Shown here: in pieces, positions 48,168 to 59,486 of the stretch
Numbering within the stretch: position 1 is the first letter of the stretch
How the letters are laid out: every line of letters starts with the position of its first letter
Source of the DNA: Trichomonas vaginalis G3
Lineage: Eukaryota; Parabasalia; Trichomonadida; Trichomonadidae
NCBI RefSeq assembly: GCF_026262505.1
Contig: NC_067206.1
Span: 17,381,319-17,445,318, forward strand
Direction: 5' to 3'
DNA length: 64,000 bases
Notes under the pieces: generated by a model
What the model saw: the letters and a program-made list of their open reading frames with translations, nothing else
The model's database searches: none
Told to the model about the DNA's origin: nothing
Translations under genes and position numbers: made by a program

Positions 48168-49235
48168 ATGGATGAAATAATTCAGCACTTTGATGAAAGG
48201 AACGAAGAACATTTATACCAGGTCCACCCAGAAATCATCGAGATAGAAAGACCAGATCCAAAAAAGATGCTTAAGATTAGATATGAAGATATCGAAACTC
48301 GTCCATCACGAGACTTCAAACTCATGACAAATTTCACTCAACAGGAATTCAATGCACTCTACAAAATTGTACAAACTCCACTAGAGAGACATCACCTCAG
48401 AGATTCAATGGTTACACCAAAGGATAAACTACACATGGTTTTGAATTACCTTAAATACAATGAACCTCTCAAACCAATGGCAAAAAATGTATGGTATTAC
48501 ATATTCATATTTACATGATGTAATTGCTGAAACAATAATGGCAATTCATCAACCGCTTAGAGATGCTTTAATTACTTGGGAAACTGTTCAATCAAGAATT
48601 GCCCGCCGTATTGTGATCCAGGATTTTCCACTGTTACTCGGCATTGTTGATGCTACATGTCAAAAAATTGAAATTCCGTCAGATCAACAACAATACTTTG
48701 ACGGTAAGCACAAGTGCCATACGTTGAAAGTTAGCTGCTTTGTTTCACCACAGGAATTCTTGATGCACAGATCTGTTTCAGAACCCGGATCAATCCATGA
48801 CCTTACACTCTGTCGTCAATCCGGATTGATCGAACGAATCACTGCCGAAGCGAATGCATATGAACGTGTACTTGGCGGAAAACCTGTTGTACTCGGAGAC
48901 CTTGGATACTTGGGTTTAGCAAATGATTATCCTCAATCAATCATCCCACACAAAAGACCAAAGAATGGGGATCTAACCGAACAACAAAAGAGCGATAATC
49001 ATGTTCACTCAAAGCATTGTATCATCGTCGAAAATTATTTCGGCAGGATGAAGACATTATGGAGTATCATGCATCAAGTTTACAGGCTTGATCTTTCCAC
49101 CTATGATAGAGTCTTCGATTTATGGGCTGCTTTGACAAATTTCATATCAGGTTTGGGCATCCATTAAGGAGTGATGATCAAGTATTTGATATCAATACAC
49201 TGCTCGATGATCCTGGATACATGCCTTGAGATCAA
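48168..49235 (+). pseudogene. DDE_Tnp_4-type transposase
   Basis: The first frame (48168-48518) has a helical N-terminal region ending PLKPMAKN. The second (from about 48500) has LLGIVDATCQKIEIP (first D), YFDGKHKCHTLKVSCFVS, PGSIHDLTLC, VVLGDLGYLGL (second D) and CIIVENYFGRMKTLWSIMHQ (E). This is the HARBI1-like DDE_4 core. The two frames are shifted near 48510, and the C-terminal coding character continues to about 49233 in another frame, so the gene is a decayed plain DNA-transposon gene with at least two frameshifts. Confidence 0.8.
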
Positions 49236-49238
49236 ATC

Positions 49239-49613
49239 ATGCGTGCCATAATAAGAGCTGAACAAGCAAATGAATTGGATGCACCCCCTCAAGGAGATGA
49301 TGAACCAGATATTCATCAAATTGTTCAGCAGCTTATTATTGATTTTAATGCTCAACAAGAGCTTTTGGCTCAGCAAGCAGCAGCTCAGCAAGCGGAAGTT
49401 GATGCCCCACAAGCACCAATTCAAATTCAAGAAGTTCAACGCAATCGACCATTGAATGCTGTTCCAGATGTTCCACAACCAGAACGTATTCCACCAGCCG
49501 TATATCCACAGCCACCTGCATATGCAGGATATCCTCCAGCTCAACCTGCTATTGAACATAATATAGATGGAGGAGAGAATAATGCAGCAAGAGGAAGAGG
49601 ACAAAGAAGTTAA
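49239..49613 (+). CDS. Q/A/P-rich protein of the DDE_4 transposon (124 aa)
   Basis: MRAIIRAEQANELDAPPQGD is followed by QQLIIDFNAQQELLAQQAAA and a P/Y-rich end (PPAVYPQPPAYAGYPPAQPA). It could be the C-terminal end of the transposase or a second protein. The PIF/Harbinger family uses a second DNA-binding protein, but no Myb-type motif is seen here. Low-complexity composition limits the call. Confidence 0.4.
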   Translation: MRAIIRAEQANELDAPPQGDDEPDIHQIVQQLIIDFNAQQELLAQQAAAQQAEVDAPQAPIQIQEVQRNRPLNAVPDVPQPERIPPAVYPQPPAYAGYPPAQPAIEHNIDGGENNAARGRGQRS

Positions 49614-51351
49614 TAAAAATTATCATATATTTATTTAATTAACTACATTATCATATCTAGGCCTAATATATTAGTTTTATTTATAATACTCTAAATTAAT
49701 ATTACATAAAGTATTCAATTATATATATCGTGAAATGAAAGAATATCGCTAAATTTGTATATTATCGAAATTTTGAATAGATTATCGCTTAAAAAATATT
49801 ATCGCTAAAAATTTCAATTATCGCTAAAAAATTTTTATCACAAAAAATTTTTATTATAGCAAAAATAAAAGATTGTTGCGATAAATTATATTTTATCGCT
49901 AAAAAGTGGATATTATCCAGACAAACTTTTATTTTTGCGAAAAGGTCTAATAATATCAATGAAATTATTAAAATAGTTAATGCATATAATGGTATAAAAG
50001 TATGATGAATGTAATTAGTTATATAGATGACAAAATAATATACAATGAATATTAAATAAGGTTTATAAATTGTTGAGCTATTTTCACATCAAGTGTGAAA
50101 AGTGACGTTTTCTTGAGAAAACCTTGATGCTACAAATTTTATGATTATTAACTCTATTCTAAACTTTGCTGAATATATAAATATATAACTATTCGTAATA
50201 TTATGTGGTACATTCAGATAGGCTCAATATTAACTATTAAAAAATTTTGTATTTGGAGCACATCAAAAGCATTCAATTTTTATTATATCTTGTGAGGGTG
50301 GTGTGTTATGAGCTTATAATATCTATGAATAATATCTATATATATGTACAAATATATGATAAAAGATTGAGGCTTGTTGAGTTAGTTTTGAGGTGTGATT
50401 AAAATGCAATCAGCACATTACCCATAAGCTTATATTATTTGGGTGTATTTTGAATATATTTCGTGAATTATTTTATTTTATAGTGTGTTTTATGAGTTTG
50501 AGCTATTTTTTGAGAAAATATAATTTATATCGAAAAAAGTTTGTCTGTTTGTACTCATTTTCTTATAGATATCTTATATTAATATATACTTTTTATTCAT
50601 ATAATAAAAGATATGGATTTACTATTTATTTTTTAATAAATGATGTCGAATACTTTCTTGCTCATAAAATATGTGGAAATATTGAAATAAACAGTAAATA
50701 ATTTGTGAGATACAATTTTATCACCTAAAAATATACTATTATATGATGTAAATTTTATCACCTAAAAATATATTATTATAAATATGCTACAAAATTATCA
50801 TGCGGAATTCAGAGGTGAATCTAAGGAATTTTGTAGTGTACGATTATTTTTATTGAAAAAAATTTATATAAAGAATACACAACAAAGATTAAATATATCA
50901 TGTTTTTGGCGATTTTTTTTCAATGGAAAAATAATCGTATGCTACAAAATTTACACTTTTCCGGCGTTTAGTCAGGGGCGCGAAGCGACCCAAAAATGTC
51001 GGAAAAGTGTAATTCTCAGATATATGATTATTTTTGCTTTTAATGCCGAACAGCATTTGAATCAAAAATAATTGTATGTCTAAGAATTACAGATTCACAA
51101 AATTGAAAAAAATAATTATAAATATGGATATAGCAATTAATACTGATCATAATTAAAATATTAAAAAATATGATAAGAAATATTTTAATGAGAATATTAA
51201 TATAAAATTTTGCCAAGTAAATTAATATGTTGACATGTAATGCTATTTGGTGGCAAAAGATCCTTGTCACTTTTGATTTGAGTTCACTTTCATAATTTCG
51301 TCTTATGATAATATCAATTCCAAGCATACCTATTAAATGTATGTTCGGTAC

Positions 51352-51777
51352 CGAAGATGAACTTTACAAAAAATGACAAAAGTGACACATACTCTTATTT
51401 TGCGCGGCAAAATTCGAATGGGTTATTAATATCATATTTATAATATTTAATGAATTTTATTAAATATTACTAATTAAAATATATATATAAAAACAAAATA
51501 TAAATATAAACAAAATTGCATCTGATTGCGACCAAGTTTTCGAACTTTCTGGTAGGAATTGAAGTGTGAGAGGTGTATAGTATGCCTATATGCCTCTCAC
51601 CCTTCAATTCGTATATTTCTTAAAAAATTCAAATCTTTTAATATAAAAATTGCCTAATTATAAAATTTACATATTATATGTTATTTATTATTTATTGGAG
51701 TTATTATTTTTACTAATATTACTATTGTTTTAATTTTTTGGCACCAAAATGTCACTTTTGGTAAAGTTCATTTTCGA
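51352..51777. mobile_element. Small inverted-repeat element (about 430 bp) with hairpin array
   Basis: CGAAGATGAACTTTACAAAA on the left is the inverse of TTTTGGTAAAGTTCATTTTC on the right, each followed inward by an AAAAGTGACA motif. The centre holds hairpins of the beta and alpha types (51516-51610). It is like the MULE-derived small elements at 57574, 59765 and 61661. Confidence 0.65.
51516..51610. repeat. Hairpin array 4 (beta half, alpha)
   Basis: TCTGATTGCGACCAAGTTTT is half of a beta hairpin. GGAATTGAAGTGTGAGAGGT with GCCTCTCACCCTTCAATTC is a whole alpha hairpin (51555-51610). Confidence 0.8.
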
Positions 51778-52708
51778 TATGAGATATGAGTTTGGAATAT
51801 TTGTCTACTATGTCTAAACATATCAAATGCAACTTTTTTATAAATTTAGTTTTTATATCTTATCTATATATGTGTTGGATATATTATCAAACTGAAATGA
51901 AACTTTCCAGAACTGTCAATAAAATTATTTTGCAAAACGTCCCTCTCAAAAAGTGGGAAATTTTGCAATTTTTCCTTTCTTTGGTTTTCATTCCGATAAA
52001 TAGTATGCAATTATCGGATACACTTCTGACTTCATTGGGATTGATTGAAAAATATTCATGATGTTATAGAAAATATCATTTGGAGTAAATGGAATGTCAA
52101 GCATGTTCCGTACGGAAAAGTTTCCTTAAAAGTTTATTTCTTTGATTTTTGTAAAATTGTTGTGCATGAAAAATAGCGTGACTTCACTTTTGACAAAAAG
52201 TGACACTATTTCTGATGGTTTTGTCATTTATTTGTCAGATTTATAAATGGATAATAATGCTGTAAATCAGATATTAATTAAAAATATTTAAGATTTATGT
52301 TCGAATTGAAAAGCAAAATGATATTTTTTTAATTAAAAAACGTTAATATCTGATATTTTGAAGTTTTTAATATTTGTTAGTATCTTAAATTATTGAATGC
52401 ATACGTTTTTTATGTTCTCAATTTTAAAAAAATTGTGAAGAATTTAGTTTTTTGGAGATGGATGTTTAATATTTGTGAGTGAGAATGCAAGCAGGAGTTT
52501 GGTACTTTAAGGCTAGGTTGAGATAGATTTCCCATTATATTATCTGTGAATATATTGTTTGAAAATTCAAGATATAAAAATATATTATCAAAAATTTTAT
52601 ATTTTTAAATACAATAGGGTGGAAATATAGTACGATGAGATAGCAATGATATATTTTATAATGGGAGGTAATCTGAAGATAAGTAGCAAATTTTATGCGA
52701 TTTTGATT

Positions 52709-52896
52709 GGGAGTTGGAGGGTGTGAGTACTATAGCATGTAATAGTATCTCACACCCTCCAATTCTTCCTATGGCGCCGAAAAAATTTTTGGTGAAATGC
52801 GACGACATTTCACCAAAAAATTTTCGGCGCCATATAGAGAACTATAGTCTGCGAGGTACTGATTCTATCTATGTACCTCGCAGACCATAGTTCTCA
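52709..52896. repeat. Hairpin array 5 (alpha, beta-like, delta)
   Basis: Alpha is at 52709-52767 (GAGTTGGAGGGTGTGAGTAC and inverse). A beta-like stem of 27 bp lies at 52772-52832 (TGGCGCCGAAAAAATTTTTG and inverse). Delta is at 52836-52896 (GAGAACTATAGTCTGCGAGG and inverse). Stems are nearly perfect and the order alpha, beta, delta is kept. Confidence 0.9.
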
Positions 52897-53812
52897 GCCA
52901 AAATGGCTAAAAATTGGGTGCAATTTTTTACATTATTAATAATTGTGAACCCAGAACATCTTCCCTTCAAAGTGCCAAGCATCAACACACATTCTCACTC
53001 ATAAATTTTTAAAACTCATTGCCAAAAATCTAAAAAACTCACAATTTTTTAAATTGATAACCCTCAAACCGTTTCCAATCAATAAATTGAGAGTCTGTAT
53101 GATAATGTAAAAGTTAAAACATTCAAGTATTTAAGTATTTCTTTAAAATATTAAGTTTTTTATTTTTCCAATAAAATTCTAATATCAAATATTTTTATTT
53201 AACGATTAATTTTATTTATATTTTTATAGTTTTTTTTTTAAGAAAAAATATTGTTAGGGTTTTATGGATTTTCAATTAATATACAAGATAATTCATGAAT
53301 TTATATATTTCCAAGCTTTTAAGGATGCAACACTTTACATTTGTAAACTGTCAAAAATGAAGTCATGCTATTTTTCATGCATTACAGATTTTTGTAAAAT
53401 CATTTAATTTTGCTAAATGGTTGTCATAAGACGAAATGGTGGAAGTGAGGTGAAGTCAAAAAGTGACACATATTTGGCCGGCTAAATTCCCCTTTAGTTT
53501 ACATGTCAAAATTACAATAAATTAATTATTTTGCTTAGCAATTAGCTATGTATTAAAACTAAAATTATTACTATTCAATCTCTTACATTCAAATATTAAA
53601 CAATTCAAATTTATATAACAAAGATATTACAATAAATAAAAAAATGATTAAAATGTCCCTGAAAATTTCTGAAAGCTATCTCGTGTTTAGGTGCCAATTT
53701 TTTTAGAAATAGAAAAAGATGGGATTTAACTTTCAAACATTATATATAGTTTTGTATATGGAAGCCTTTAAATACAAGTTAATAATATGGAGTTGTATTG
53801 CGAGGAAGAGGG

Positions 53813-54170
53813 AATCAAAGAAATTGACGAAGTTCCAGAATTTTATTCAACAATTCTTAATCAATTAACAAAAACTATACCGAAACTTATCTTACCATCC
53901 AAATCAAATCACATTACATACGGAATAAACATTTAATCTTTTACCATTAAATTATATTTATACGTTATTTAATTTTTTTACGTCTAAGTTGAATAGGATA
54001 ATAGCCGAAAGATATAAAGTAACTATAGTTTACAAGCTAAGGAACAAATCAGCATTGAAACTAAAAAATGCTGAAATATTATAATAAATTGAAGAAATAC
54101 TGTGATAGAATACCTAGTTATACTAGATACTATTATAATATGAATTCATTTGTATTGAATATCGATTAAA
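53813..54170 (+). repeat. Arm 1 of an inverted repeat holding a transposase end
   Basis: The 358 bp from AATCAAAGAAATTGACGAAG to TTGAATATCGATTAAAAT match the reverse of 56165-55890 plus 54629-54540. It begins with the C-terminal codons of a transposase (IKEIDEVPEFYSTILNQLTK) and then non-coding DNA, so it is the 3' end of a second, oppositely oriented transposon copy or one end repeat. Confidence 0.8.
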
Positions 54171-54629
54171 ATAAGATGGAACGTCAATTTGACAGACTCA
54201 AGTTTCGAATTAGAGACCAACTTTCATCAGCATAGTATATGTGCGCAAACTACTGCATAATGGTATGCTTATCTTTTCATTTTAAAAAATAACGTATTTG
54301 AATAATTTCGTAAAAAATTAGAATTACTCGATATTAAGCATATTGCTTTTCTATCATATATGCTTATATTCTACAATATTGTTACCAAACATCGGGCAAC
54401 ATCATACGTATAATACAACTTTTTCGTACTTCTTTATCGAATTTAAATAGAACTAAGTTTTTATTTTAAAAAAAGAGAAATAATTCTAATTTATAATCTC
54501 ATTATTAATTTATTCTCATTTTAATATTTCATCGATTTTTTATTATCGATATTCAATACAAATGAATTCATATTATAATAGTATCTAGTATAACTAGGTA
54601 TTCTATCACAGTATTTCTTCAATTTATTA

Positions 54630-55889
54630 CCCAGATTTGCCTTACTTTTACCACCTCTCGAAAGCTGGGGACACCGCCTATCGTTGGGAGTAGCTATTAA
54701 ATAGAACCACCAAGGGTATTTTTCGAACTGCTGGTGTAGTGTAGTGGAAACATCCGACATAATGATTCATTATGCCAAGGTTTGATTCTCATTTAGCCAT
54801 TTTTTTCTTTTTTGGATCATGAATTTTTTTTGGGTCACTATAAGATTTGTTTCATGTTCTAAATCTGCTGCATATGTAATCTATTTTTATTTACCTATTT
54901 TTTAAAAATCTATTGGATTGCCAAATTTGAATATATTTAAATCATAAAACTCCAAAAAACTATAAATATATGTTTTATGCATAGTGCCGATACTCAAATA
55001 TCAGATTACTTAGATCCATGAATAATATCCGAATTTTTTTTCTTAAAATTAAACTTCAAAACTTCTTGCAATCTTATTCTTCATCAATTGTAAATTTTTA
55101 AAACCATTTTTAAAATAATTTTGCGTAAATTCTATTCTCATGTTGTTTTAATCGAAAATTGATACATTTTCAAAAAAATAATATTGACTTATGAAATTCA
55201 TTTTTAAGGTGAAATAGTATTGTTTTATTAAAGTATATGAATAATATATAAAAATTAATGAATAATATAAGCAGATTTTTAGTTTACAAAACAAATATGA
55301 GCAATGCAATTTCAAACTTTTGCTGGCAATTTCGATATTGCTCAAGTTTGTAGTATTTGTGATACCTATAACATCGGCTTAATCAAAATTCGATTTTCTT
55401 ATGAGTTATTGAGAAAATTTGATTGCAATGAGAAGGATTTCGACGTTTTTGATAAACTAAGAGCTGAGCTTTAGGGGTTCAGTTCATTTATGGCTGTAGT
55501 TTGATGCGTAGATCTCTTTTTTATTGTAAATTCTTTCAGCATGGAGATCGAGAATGAATCTTTTGAGAACTTTATGAGTTTTTACACCTGTAAAGAGGTC
55601 CTTCGAGGAAAGATAGTCCAGACTACATGAAGATGTGGGTTAACCAAAAAAATCCGATGGTTTCCCCATATTCATGTAGATCTTCGAAAAAATGAGCACC
55701 AAAAAAGCCAAAAAATAGGCTTTTTATTGGATTTGTACACTAGATCAATAACCTATTTAGGATCTGACACTCTTTTTAGCCAGAGATATGAGGTCCTTTC
55801 TAGGAAAACGATCTATTCATCCATAAAAAATGAATTATCGTTTTCCCCAGAAATTACATGGGGAGTGGTAAAAGTAAGGAAAATCTGGG
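54630..55889. mobile_element. Non-autonomous TA-target element, 1260 bp
   Basis: The left end CCCAGATTTGCCTTACTTTT and the right end inverse AAAAGTAAGGAAAATCTGGG form about 25-bp inverted ends. TA stands at both sides (54628-54629 and 55890-55891), while the unfilled copy at about 54075-54090 has one TA. This proves insertion with a TA duplication, the hallmark of Tc1/mariner-type and some other DNA transposons. No transposase frame lies inside. A tRNA-like stretch (54730-54797) is included. Confidence 0.85.
54730..54797 (+). tRNA. tRNA-like sequence in the TA element (decayed)
   Basis: GCTGGTGTAGTGTAGTGGAA matches a tRNA start and A box (compare AGTGTAGTGG of tRNA-Asp/Glu), and AAGGTTTGATTCTC matches the B box. 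D-arm GTGT/ACAT and the CATAA/TTATG stem pair, but the T-stem is weak and the acceptor has about 5 of 7 pairs. The element may have begun as a tRNA-derived short repeat. Confidence 0.3.
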
Positions 55890-56144
55890 TATAATATTTC
55901 AGCATTTTTTAGTTTCAATGCTGATTTGTTCCTTAGCTTGTAAACTATAGTTACTTTATATCTTCGGCTATTATCCTATTCAACTTAGACGTAAAAAATT
56001 AAATAACGTATAAATATAATTTTAATGGTAAAAGATTAAATGTTTATTCCGTATGTAATGTGATTTGATTTGGATGGTAAGATAAGTTTCGGTATAGTTT
56101 TTGTTAATTGATTAAGAATTGTTGAATAAAATTCTGGAACTTCG

Positions 56145-57420
56145 TCAATTTCTTTGATTCCTTCTTGAAGCGTTGAAATTTCTTATTGACTCTCTTAGAT
56201 CTTTAACAACTCCATCTACAATCCAAAGCGGTAATTTACTTGAATCATATTTTTCTGAAATTTCGTAAAATTTGTTAGGTGTGTACCATGTATGTAATGT
56301 TGGGTTTTTTGGTAAACTTGTGTGTGGGTTTGAATTGTAATTTTCTATAAGACTTTGTATATCATTCCATGTGGCGTCTTCAATTTCCCCATTTTGCCAA
56401 AACCTTTCAATTTTCCCATTCATATATGGGCAATGTGGGAGAATTGTAATACTTTGAACGTTCGCATTTTGTAATAAATTTCGAAAAACCCCAAAATTTT
56501 CTGTTCCGTTATCACTCCATATAGCAAAGGGCTTCCCATATTTTTGGAAACATTGGTCAATTACTCTACTTGTTTGCGCAGCTTCTTTTGTTTCCAAGTG
56601 AGCCCATGCTAAAATTTTCGGGATTTATCGTCAATAACCGCATAAAGATATTCACCTGACGATGTTTAAAAAAATGAATATCGACATGCCATATTAAGTT
56701 TATATATACTGCTTCGTATTTTGTTTTTCCTTTTGGTACTGAATTTTTGGCAGGTTGAATGATATTCAGAATTTGAAACACTTCTTTACAGTTCTTTCTG
56801 AAAAGTTTGTTTCCAATAATTTTTTGTTAAAATAATCGGTTGATTTTTCCAAATTTGAGTAGTTTCTGTATGAACGATATATGGATCTTCAGATAATTCC
56901 GACTCAATTTGTGGATCTTCTTCGGAAGAATTGGAAGAAAAAAGTTTTTCTGCTGATGAATCAGAATCAGAATTTGTATACTCAGAAAGATATTCTGAAG
57001 AATTTGAAAAACCTATTGGATTTGTATTTAATTGTGAAATTGGTAAATCATCTAAATCATGATTAGCATTTTCGGTTTCCCTTTGAATTAACATATCCTT
57101 ATCGGTAATAATTCTTCCGTATGCTCTTGATATTCCGATTTTTTTTAACTTTTTGATGTAATTTATTTACTGTATCTAATAATTCCTCAGGTGGTTCGAT
57201 TGGTTTACACCCTGGTTTAAATTTTGTGTCAGGAATTCCATTTGATTTAATTGCTAAGTGGAATGTTTTTTTAGATATTGATGGTATAATGCGTCCATCA
57301 GTGAGTTGGACATTGCTAAGTATTGTTTTGAGTTTTTGACCTTGATTAATTTATTCAATTGCAGATTGAATTCAATTTATATCAATTAGATCGTAGATCT
57401 TTCGACTCATCTGAAATTTT
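56145..57420 (-). pseudogene. Decayed rve/IS3-like transposase
   Basis: Reading from right to left: an HTH-type part (ILSNVQLTDGRIIPSISKKT and SNGIPDTKFKPGCKPIEPPE), an acidic middle with serines, YEAVYINLIWHVDIHFFKHR (first D), FAIWSDNGTENFGVFRNLLQ (second D) and LPHCPYMNGKIERFWQNGE (E). It parallels the gene pair at 45126-46183. The pieces are in at least three frames with internal stops, so it is a pseudogene. Its 3' end lies in arm 2 of the inverted repeat. Confidence 0.8.
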
Positions 57421-57719
57421 ATAACTTTTGAAAGAAACCGTAAAAATTGTGAAACATGCTTTTTAATAAAAAACAATTTTGATGAAAACCATAAATTAAT
57501 TTAAAATTGAAATAATTTTTTGAAATCTATGATATTGAATAAAAAAATTTATAGTGTAGATATTGATATAGATGAGAAAGGGACAGACTAGCCCATTGTC
57601 ACTTTTTAATTTAGCAAATGAACGCTTATGGAGTGGAGTTTTTGGGTAAATCTGATTTGCTTATAAATGAAATAAAATCAAAAGAAACCATATTGGCATT
57701 ATATTATGCAAAAATAAAT

Positions 57720-58045
57720 GATCTTACTTAGTACTTTTAAAGTTAATTTCAGAAAAAATTTGACACAATGGTATCCGGCACATACAAGTGGTGTACAACC
57801 AAAATATAAGTTGGTTTTAAACATATATTGCTATATCTCATGATCTTACTTAGTACTTTTAAAGTTAATTTCAGAAAAAATTTGACACAATGGTATCCGG
57901 CACATACAAGTGGTGTACAACCAAAATATAAGTTGGTTTAAACATATATTGCTATATCTCATGATCTTACTTAGTACTTTTAAAGTTAATTTCAGAAAAA
58001 ATTTGACACAATGGTATCCGGCACATACAAGTGGTGTACAACCAA
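57720..58045. repeat. Tandem 120-bp repeat (2.7 copies)
   Basis: Copies begin at 57720, 57841 and 57961 with GATCTTACTTAGTACTTTTA and include TTTGACACAATGGTATCCGG. They are almost identical; the third runs into the 135-aa frame. Confidence 0.9.
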
Positions 58046-58317
58046 ATCTTCGACTCGATGAACTTGTCATCGAGTTATATTCCAGTGTTGTTCCTTCATT
58101 CCTGATTAAGTTGCAAATTAAAGGTCTGGATTCAGAGAGAAGTGTTAAAGTTATCAAAAAAGTCACAAGAGATTTCGAAGAAATGACACAATTTAAAAAA
58201 GTCGAATGCATCAGTCTGCTTGAAGCTGTTCAGAAAGGTCTGAAAAATGATACACTTGATCCCAACATTGTTTACTCAACATTAAAAATATTATTGCAAA
58301 GAAAACATTTGATTTAA
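57910..58317 (+). CDS. 135-aa frame inside the MULE-type element, unknown
   Basis: The second half (RLDELVIELYSSVVPSFLIK and RSVKVIKKVTRDFEEMTQFK through LLEAVQKGLKNDTLDPNIVY) is a good helical, gene-like sequence, while the first 45 residues come from the 120-bp repeat. It may be a captured host exon, as in Pack-MULEs, or a decayed element gene. No family recognised. Confidence 0.4.
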   Translation: MVYNQNISWFKHILLYLMILLSTFKVNFRKNLTQWYPAHTSGVQPNLRLDELVIELYSSVVPSFLIKLQIKGLDSERSVKVIKKVTRDFEEMTQFKKVECISLLEAVQKGLKNDTLDPNIVYSTLKILLQRKHLI

Positions 58318-58537
58318 TAAACATTTAATTTATTATAATTAATTTTTTATTACAGTATACTAAAAAATGCTATAAATAAATTATTATATTTTATTAAAAT
58401 GTGACTTTTAATAGTAAGTGAATAAAATAAATCAGGAATTGGGAAAGAAATAAGGTTAATTAAAAATAATGAAAATTACAAGTTTAAGGTTAATGAAAAG
58501 TGACAACGGGCGAGTTTGTCCCCCACTCGATATAGAT

Positions 58538-59189
58538 ATAGATGTTAATTTTAATATGATATTTGATAAAATTTTTTTAAATCAAAACATACTGATAATA
58601 GGTTGACATGTAATATGATATTTTGCCTTGTAAATATATTTGCTCGGCAAAATAACCTAATTACTCTTATTTTGAGTTCACTTCCACCATTTCGTCTTAT
58701 GATATGGTAAATCAAGTATTCGCCCAAGGATATATTAATTATCGTTGCAGATTCTATCAGTTATTTAGCAACAATATGTAATTTAAATGTTAAATATGTT
58801 CATATTATGAACAAAGAAACGTAGTATACACCTACTTTTATGAAAGTATTACAAGAATTATTTTTCATTACTGTCGAATTGAATCAAAGCTAGATGATTC
58901 TAATTTAGAGGCTGTTTTGGAAATCCTTATGAAAAGCATTATCCAAATCTGAGAATCCTCAAATCTTATAGTCCTTGATAAGAGATGTTTACCTGAAAAC
59001 AAAAAAAGTTATCATTTTAAAAACAATTTCAATTGAGGATTTAACCGATTTTTGTATGATTGAAAATGAACAATTTTTAATTGGATTAGACAAATTTCCC
59101 AATAATAATTTTATTGAAATTTCTAAAAGCACTATCTCATACGGAAAAGGGTCACTAGTAAAAGTGAGATTTAGCGTCAAAAATATGTG
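58538..59189. other. A/T-rich stretch with repeat pieces, no firm gene
   Basis: It holds TTCACTTCCACCATTTCGTC (58677), a unit also at 51288 and in reverse at 53430. The frame at 58975-59190 (72 codons, MIRDVYLKTKKVIILKTISI) is a possible decayed coding piece, with no known family. Confidence 0.4.
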
Positions 59190-59486
59190 AATTTGAGGGT
59201 AAGAGTCAGCTAAGCATACTATATACTTGTCACTCTTCAATTCCTATGAGAAAGTTGGAAAACTTGGCGCAATCAGATGCAATTGCGACCAAGTTTTCAA
59301 AGTTTCTCAAGGGAATGCGAGCCAACAAAGCACTGATTATGTATCAGTGCCTGGTTGACTCTCATTCCTTCTCTAAATGGGAAAAACTTTGCTTGCATAA
59401 GATACAATACAGTTTCTCCCATTTAGAGTTGAAATTGAAGAGTGAGAAGCATATAGTATGTCGATATGCCTCTCACCCTTCAATTC
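59190..59486. repeat. Hairpin array 6 (alpha, beta, delta, gamma, alpha)
   Basis: Alpha lies at 59190-59244, beta at 59246-59310 (ATGAGAAAGTTGGAAAACTT and inverse), delta at 59311-59369 (GGGAATGCGAGCCAACAAAG and inverse), gamma at 59370-59427 (CTCTAAATGGGAAAAACTTT and inverse) and alpha again at 59431-59486. This is the clearest full turn of the four-hairpin cycle. Confidence 0.9.

Larger units (their letters stand above)
46932..49948. mobile_element. DDE_Tnp_4-type (Harbinger/IS5-like) transposon, about 3.0 kb
   Basis: The ends AGACCTTTTCGGAAAAATAA (left) and the inverse TTATTTTTGCGAAAAGGTCT (right) match over about 40 bp. Inside each end the unit TTATCGCTAAAA is repeated many times in either direction. 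It holds a DDE_Tnp_4 transposase in two frames and a second frame rich in Q, A and P. A 0.67-kb element lies inside it (47338-48006). A short TA or AAT duplication may flank it. Confidence 0.75.
49949..53812. other. A/T-rich non-coding region with nested repeats
   Basis: No supported gene. I see an inverted repeat around 50820-50960 (TGTACGATTATTTTTATTGA with its inverse), a palindrome CACTTTTCCGGCG with CGGAAAAGTG (50950-51012), a 430-bp element (51352-51777) and hairpin arrays 4 and 5. The open frame at 51786-52061 is hydrophobic and has no support as a gene. Several AAAAGTGACA motifs mark further element ends. Confidence 0.55.
54540..56165 (-). repeat. Arm 2 of the inverted repeat, split by a TA-target element
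   Basis: Bases 54540-54629 and 55890-56165 together mirror arm 1. The arm is split at a TA by the element at 54630-55889. Arm 1 shows what the site looked like before insertion. Confidence 0.8.
57574..58528. mobile_element. MULE-type small element with 9-bp target duplication
   Basis: The ends GAGAAAGGGACAGACTAGCC and, in reverse, GAGTGGGGGACAAACTCGCC continue into ATTGTCACTTTT, giving about 33-bp inverted ends. The 9-bp GATATAGAT stands at both sides (57565-57573 and 58529-58537). This fits MULE insertion. Inside are three copies of a 120-bp repeat and a 135-codon frame. No transposase is present. Confidence 0.85.

Noticed and set aside
49164-49604. Minus-strand frame rich in W, L and S
   Set aside because: It mirrors the Q/A/P-rich frame at 49239-49613, has no start region and shows only low-complexity composition.
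51786-52061. Plus-strand hydrophobic frame of 91 codons
   Set aside because: A/T-rich DNA gives such F/I/L/Y-rich frames by chance; no family features or promoter seen.
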